Assembly (NCBI GenBank): GCA_965232455.1
Contig: OZ246981.1
Location: 4,092,001 to 4,156,000, forward strand
Reading direction: 5' to 3'
Origin: JBFGFX01 sp965232455
GTDB lineage: Bacteria; Pseudomonadota; Gammaproteobacteria; Steroidobacterales; Woeseiaceae
Length of the DNA: 64,000 nucleotides
Shown: positions 60,793-64,000 of the stretch, piece by piece
Numbering within the stretch: the first letter of the stretch is position 1
Layout of the letters: every line of letters begins with the position of its first letter
Notes under the pieces: model-generated
Told to the model about the DNA's origin: nothing
Seen by the model: the letters and a program-made list of their open reading frames with translations, nothing else
Databases searched by the model: none
Made by a program: the position numbers and the translations under genes

Positions 60793-61545
60793 ATGAAAAC
60801 CACTGGCGTTAGCACCGTGCTGGCCGCTACTACCGCAATCGCCGCATTCGTTTTTCTGGAACAGGCCGCGGCGCAGCTACCCGACCCCGGAATGAGCATC
60901 ACGCCGTCCAACACGGCCCTGGTCATTACCGATCCGCAGAACGACTTCCTCAGCCCTGACGGCGTCACCTGGGGGGTCGTCGGCGAAAGCGTGACGGAAA
61001 ACAATACCGTCGCCAACATCGAGTCGCTGTTCAAGGCGGCAAAAACGAACGGCTACGAAGTGTTCGTCTCGCCGCATTATTATTACCCTCACGATCACGG
61101 CTGGAAGTTCGAGGGCGCGCTGGAGGCGCTGATGCACGGCATCGGCATGTTCGACAGAGCCGGTCCTCTGACCACAAAAGGGTTCGAGAACTCCGGCGCA
61201 GACTGGCTCAAGCGTTACAAGCCCTACATCGAAGACGGCAGGACGGTCGTTACCAGCCCACACAAGATTTACGGGCCGGAGACCAACGATCTGGTATTGC
61301 AGCTGCGCAAGCGAGGCATCAGCCGCGTGATCCTCGCCGGTATGTCCGCCAACCTGTGCACCGAGTCGCACATGCGTGAATTGCTGGAGCAGGGATTCGA
61401 GGTTGCGGTCGTGAGCGACGGCACCGCCGCGGCGATTGTGCCCGAAGGCGATGGCTACGAAGCCGCAATGATCAATTTCCGTTTCATGGCCAACGACGTG
61501 CTGACGACCAAGGAAGCCGTGGCCGCCATTCGCAACGGCAGATAA
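60793..61545 (+). CDS. Exported isochorismatase-family (cysteine hydrolase) protein
   Basis: 250 aa. A signal peptide covers about residues 1-28. The catalytic triad of the family is intact: D47 in ITDPQNDF, K158 in SPHKIYG and C189 in SANLCTES. A strong ribosome binding site AAGGAGA precedes the ATG. Most members are cytoplasmic amidases or isochorismatases, so a periplasmic version is uncommon. The substrate is unknown; nothing in the flanks indicates a pathway. Confidence 0.85.
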   Translation: MKTTGVSTVLAATTAIAAFVFLEQAAAQLPDPGMSITPSNTALVITDPQNDFLSPDGVTWGVVGESVTENNTVANIESLFKAAKTNGYEVFVSPHYYYPHDHGWKFEGALEALMHGIGMFDRAGPLTTKGFENSGADWLKRYKPYIEDGRTVVTSPHKIYGPETNDLVLQLRKRGISRVILAGMSANLCTESHMRELLEQGFEVAVVSDGTAAAIVPEGDGYEAAMINFRFMANDVLTTKEAVAAIRNGR

Positions 61546-61576
61546 CTGGCGAAAGATCTTCGCGTACTTGCAGCGC

Positions 61577-61609
61577 GGTGCCGTGATGAGTTTGGCTCAT
61601 CGCGGCACC
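61577..61609 (+). terminator. Hairpin after the isochorismatase-family gene
   Basis: Stem GGTGCCGTGATGAG / CTCATCGCGGCACC pairs at 13 of 14 positions with a TTTGG loop, 31 nt after the stop. It is a likely transcript end, though the following CTTGCG is a poor U tract. Confidence 0.5.
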
Positions 61610-61692
61610 CTTGCGTCTGATCCGGCATCGCGAACGTCGGCCCGCGTTTGGCGGATTTCTTGCGGTCTCGTCGCCTCGTCTATACGATCTCG

Positions 61693-61765
61693 AAAAGGGG
61701 TCAGTCCTATTTATTGGCGTGGCCCCGCCATCGGGATAGGCCAATAAATAGAACAGACCCCTTTT
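61693..61765. repeat. Large inverted repeat of REP/RAYT style
   Basis: Arms AAAAGGGGTCAGTCCTATTT plus TATTGGC (61693-61718) and the complementary arm (61740-61765) are 26 nt each and pair at 24 of 26. The 21-nt loop is GC-rich. Sequences with GGGGTC...CTATTTATTGG arms are scattered in many gammaproteobacteria in association with REP-linked tyrosine transposases, from my recollection. No transposase is in the window. Confidence 0.6.
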
Positions 61766-61918
61766 TCGCCCAACGATCCTGGCTGTCAGAACCGAGCAAT
61801 GAACACTCCAAGCTACGCGGAAAACAGGTGGCCGACGCTCTCCCGTTTCGCCCGATCCCGGCCCTCGAGCCGTGTGGCTTCACCAATCCCGTGAACACCG
61901 ACGGAATATCGGCGCCCC

Positions 61919-63517
61919 ATGGCTTTTGAATGGGTTGGCATCGTCGTCGGCGACGTTCTCTGGATCTCACTGGCCTTTTTCCTTGGACTGTTATCCCGGC
62001 TGATTGGTCTGCCGCCGCTGGTCGGATTTTTGGCCGCCGGCTTTGTGCTCAACGCCCAGGGCGCCGCCAGCAATGATCTGCTTGAGAAACTCGCGGATCT
62101 CGGCATTACCCTGTTGCTGTTCACGGTCGGTTTGAAGCTGAACCTGCGTACCCTGGCGCGGCCCCAGGTATGGGCCGTTACCGGCATACATATGTCCGCG
62201 ATAGTGGGCCTTTTCGGTTGCGCCATTTACGGATTGGCGCTGGCCGGCGTCTCGGTTTTTTCGGAACTCGATCTTCAAACCTCGCTGCTGGTCGCATTTG
62301 CACTGAGTTTCTCCAGCACAGTGTTCGTCGTGAAGGTGCTGGACGAAAGCGGCGAGATGGCCTCGCTACACGGCCGTATCGCAATCGGTATTCTGATCAT
62401 GCAGGACATCGCGGCGGTCGTGTTCCTCGCTGCATCCACCGGCAGCATACCCTCTCTCTGGGCGCTGCTGCTGCTGCTGTTGATTCCTTTCCGACCGGTG
62501 CTGAATTTCTTGCTGCAGCGCGTCGGTCACGGCGAACTGCTGGTCCTGCTGGGTTTCGTTCTGGCGCTGGGCGGCGCCGAATTGTTCGAGCTGGTGCAGA
62601 TGAAAGGCGACCTGGGTGCGCTGGTGCTCGGCGTACTCGTCGCCAGTCATCCGAAAGCGGATGAGCTGGCCAAAACCATGCTGGGATTCAAAGACCTCTT
62701 TCTACTCAGTTTTTTCCTTTCGATCGGTCTGGCCGGCCAGCTTTCGCTGGAGACCGTCACAATCGGCGTCATGCTCGCACCGTTTGTGCTGCTCAAGTCG
62801 GCGCTGTTTTTCGCCTTGCTGGTCCGTTTCAATCTGCGGGCGCGTACCTCGCTTCTCGCGTCGCTGAGCCTGATGAATTACAGCGAATTCGGTCTGATTG
62901 TTGCCGCCATAGGCGTTGCGAACGCCTGGATCGACGGCAAGTGGCTGATCATTATCTCGATTGCCCTGTCGTTGTCGTTCGCTGCCGCTGCCGCGCTCAA
63001 CGTGTTTTCCAACCAGCTGTACGCGAGGCACCGAACGTTCTGGAAGGGGCTGCAAAGCGAACGGCGACTTCCGGACGACACCCTGTTGGATATCGGCGGA
63101 GCGACCGTTGCGATTATCGGCATGGGCGCGGTCGGCACGGGCGCCTACGACGTGATGATTCGGCAAAAAGGAGAAACCGTCGTCGGCGTGGACATCGACG
63201 CGGAAACCGTGCAAAGCCAGCGAGCGACCGGGCGCAACGTCCTGCTGGGCGACCCGAGCGATGCCGACTTCTGGGACCGAGTGCAGGCGTCTCACAAACT
63301 CGACCTGGTGTTGCTGGCGCTGCCGAAGCAGACTACGAGCCTGGAGGTTCTCAATCAGCTGGCGGAATCGTCGTTCGGCGGAAAAGTCGCGGCCACCGCC
63401 AAGTTCCCGGATCAGGTGGAAGCCTTGAAAGCCGCGGGCGCAACGATGGTATTCAACATGTACACGGAGGCCGGCGCGGGTTTTGCAACTTACGTTGCCG
63501 CCGCGGAGCAGACCTGA
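61919..63517 (+). CDS. Kef/YbaL-type potassium/proton antiporter with RCK domain
   Basis: 532 aa. The CPA2 antiporter part has about 12 helices, including LPPLVGFLAAGFVLN and SFSSTVFVVKVLDE. The C-terminal third is a Rossmann (TrkA-N) domain with IIGMGAVGTGAYDVMI. It should couple potassium efflux to proton entry under electrophile or pH stress. It is more like YbaL than KefB/KefC, and no KefF/KefG partner is adjacent. It complements the Trk uptake genes nearby. Confidence 0.85.
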   Translation: MAFEWVGIVVGDVLWISLAFFLGLLSRLIGLPPLVGFLAAGFVLNAQGAASNDLLEKLADLGITLLLFTVGLKLNLRTLARPQVWAVTGIHMSAIVGLFGCAIYGLALAGVSVFSELDLQTSLLVAFALSFSSTVFVVKVLDESGEMASLHGRIAIGILIMQDIAAVVFLAASTGSIPSLWALLLLLLIPFRPVLNFLLQRVGHGELLVLLGFVLALGGAELFELVQMKGDLGALVLGVLVASHPKADELAKTMLGFKDLFLLSFFLSIGLAGQLSLETVTIGVMLAPFVLLKSALFFALLVRFNLRARTSLLASLSLMNYSEFGLIVAAIGVANAWIDGKWLIIISIALSLSFAAAAALNVFSNQLYARHRTFWKGLQSERRLPDDTLLDIGGATVAIIGMGAVGTGAYDVMIRQKGETVVGVDIDAETVQSQRATGRNVLLGDPSDADFWDRVQASHKLDLVLLALPKQTTSLEVLNQLAESSFGGKVAATAKFPDQVEALKAAGATMVFNMYTEAGAGFATYVAAAEQT

Positions 63518-63539
63518 CGGCCAGAGAGGAGTCGAGCTT

Positions 63540-64000
63540 ATGCGCACAATTCGTAAAACGAGCCGCCGCGACGTCATCAAAGCCGGCGCGCTGCTGGGGT
63601 TCGCCGGCCAACACGCCGTCGCGGCCGGGGAAACCATGAGAACACGAACGATCCCGGCCTCGGAAGAGGCTTTACCGATCATCGGGCTCGGCACCTACGA
63701 CGTTTTCGACGTGGCGGGCAGCGCCGAGGATATCGCCACGCGACGCGCCATCGTCGATGCGCTGGTGGACCGGGGCGGCAGCGTCATCGACTCGTCGCCG
63801 ATGTACAACCGCTCGGAAGCCGTTGTCGGCGACGTTCTGGCCGAAGGCGACAGGCGCGCATCGTGTTTCCTGGCCACCAAGGTCTGGACGGACGGGCGCC
63901 AGGCCGGCGAACGGCAGATGCGCCGCTCCGCCGAGCTGATGCGCTCCGAGAACGTCGATTTAATGCAGGTGCACAACCGGCGCGACATGGACGCCCATTG
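63540..64000 (+). CDS. Tat-exported aldo/keto reductase (partial, C-terminus outside window)
   Basis: The first 153 residues are visible; the gene runs off the right edge. A twin-arginine signal (TSRRDVIKAG, residues 7-16) is followed by the start of a TIM-barrel reductase. Catalytic tetrad residues can be placed: D84 and Y89 in VIDSSPMYN, K114 in LATKVW and H145 in LMQVHN. GAGAGGAG precedes the ATG. Tat export implies folding with its nicotinamide cofactor before export, unless the cofactor binds in the periplasm. Substrate unknown. Confidence 0.87.
   Translation, partial: MRTIRKTSRRDVIKAGALLGFAGQHAVAAGETMRTRTIPASEEALPIIGLGTYDVFDVAGSAEDIATRRAIVDALVDRGGSVIDSSPMYNRSEAVVGDVLAEGDRRASCFLATKVWTDGRQAGERQMRRSAELMRSENVDLMQVHNRRDMDAH

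Larger units (their letters stand above)
61546..61918. other. Intergenic region with two inverted repeats
   Basis: A 373-nt gap that holds a 14-bp hairpin just after the hydrolase gene and a large palindrome of RAYT/REP style. No ORF within it looks real; the one at 61648-61929 is largely made from the palindrome. Confidence 0.6.

Noticed and set aside
61648..61929. 93-codon frame over the large inverted repeat
   Set aside because: Much of it is the palindrome and it overlaps the Kef start in another frame.
1..64000. tRNA or rRNA genes, CRISPR arrays, toxin-antitoxin or restriction systems, prophage
   Set aside because: None was recognised on either strand by reading. Very short or atypical examples could be missed without a covariance-model search.

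Overview
The window is a GC-rich bacterial chromosome segment of a gammaproteobacterium. The evidence is gene order: a tesA / ABC-transporter pair transcribed divergently, ponA(mrcA) divergent from pilMNOPQ-aroK-aroB with hemE downstream, rph-rdgB-hemW opposite yicC-gmk-rpoZ-spoT-recG, and coxB-coxA-ctaG-coxC-surf1-ctaB. The species cannot be named from the sequence alone. No rRNA, tRNA, CRISPR array, prophage or intact transposase was seen.

Layout. 1-4.1 kb: end of an FtsX-type permease/ATPase pair, TesA esterase and FadD acyl-CoA ligase. 4.1-13.9 kb: a long minus-strand run carrying type IV pilus assembly (pilM, N, O, P, Q), shikimate genes (aroK, aroB), a dNTP triphosphohydrolase, pyrF and hemE. 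14.3-17.7 kb: penicillin-binding protein 1A and a conserved protein of unknown function. 17.8-23.3 kb, minus strand: citrate synthase, ribosomal protein L31, hemW, rdgB, rph and a PP2C phosphatase. Between rpmE and hemW lies an AT-rich patch with two perfect inverted DnaA boxes. 23.5-33.0 kb: yicC, gmk, rpoZ, spoT, ridA, recG, ubiA, then comF and bioC facing away from each other. 33.4-40.0 kb: a complete aa3-type cytochrome c oxidase assembly operon, except that heme A synthase is missing from it.

40.0-42.9 kb is an accessory patch of visibly lower GC. It has an alpha/beta hydrolase, an orphan hypothetical and a Sel1-like secreted protein, separated by copies of a short repeat and preceded by an attC-like palindrome. 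This looks like cassette-type gene gain. 42.9-48.9 kb is an efflux island: a TetR repressor with an inverted-repeat operator inside the divergent promoter, a membrane fusion protein, an RND pump, and a translationally coupled ABC-type six-helix membrane protein with no ATPase domain. 49.0-53.4 kb is an envelope module: ECF sigma factor, zinc-finger anti-sigma factor, an extremely acidic exported protein, a REP-like palindrome and terminator, then a TPR/beta-barrel protein and a small outer-membrane barrel.

53.5-64 kb: UvrD helicase, the TrkA/TrkH potassium uptake system, a TRAP small/large permease pair with no binding protein beside it, an exported isochorismatase-type hydrolase, a large inverted repeat of the kind associated with REP/RAYT elements, a Kef-type potassium/proton antiporter and the start of a Tat-exported aldo/keto reductase. 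Potassium and ion homeostasis is the common theme of this end. The parts most worth a second look are the ECF/acidic-protein/barrel module, the NBD-less ABC protein in the RND operon, the repeat-bounded accessory patch and the DnaA-box pair.
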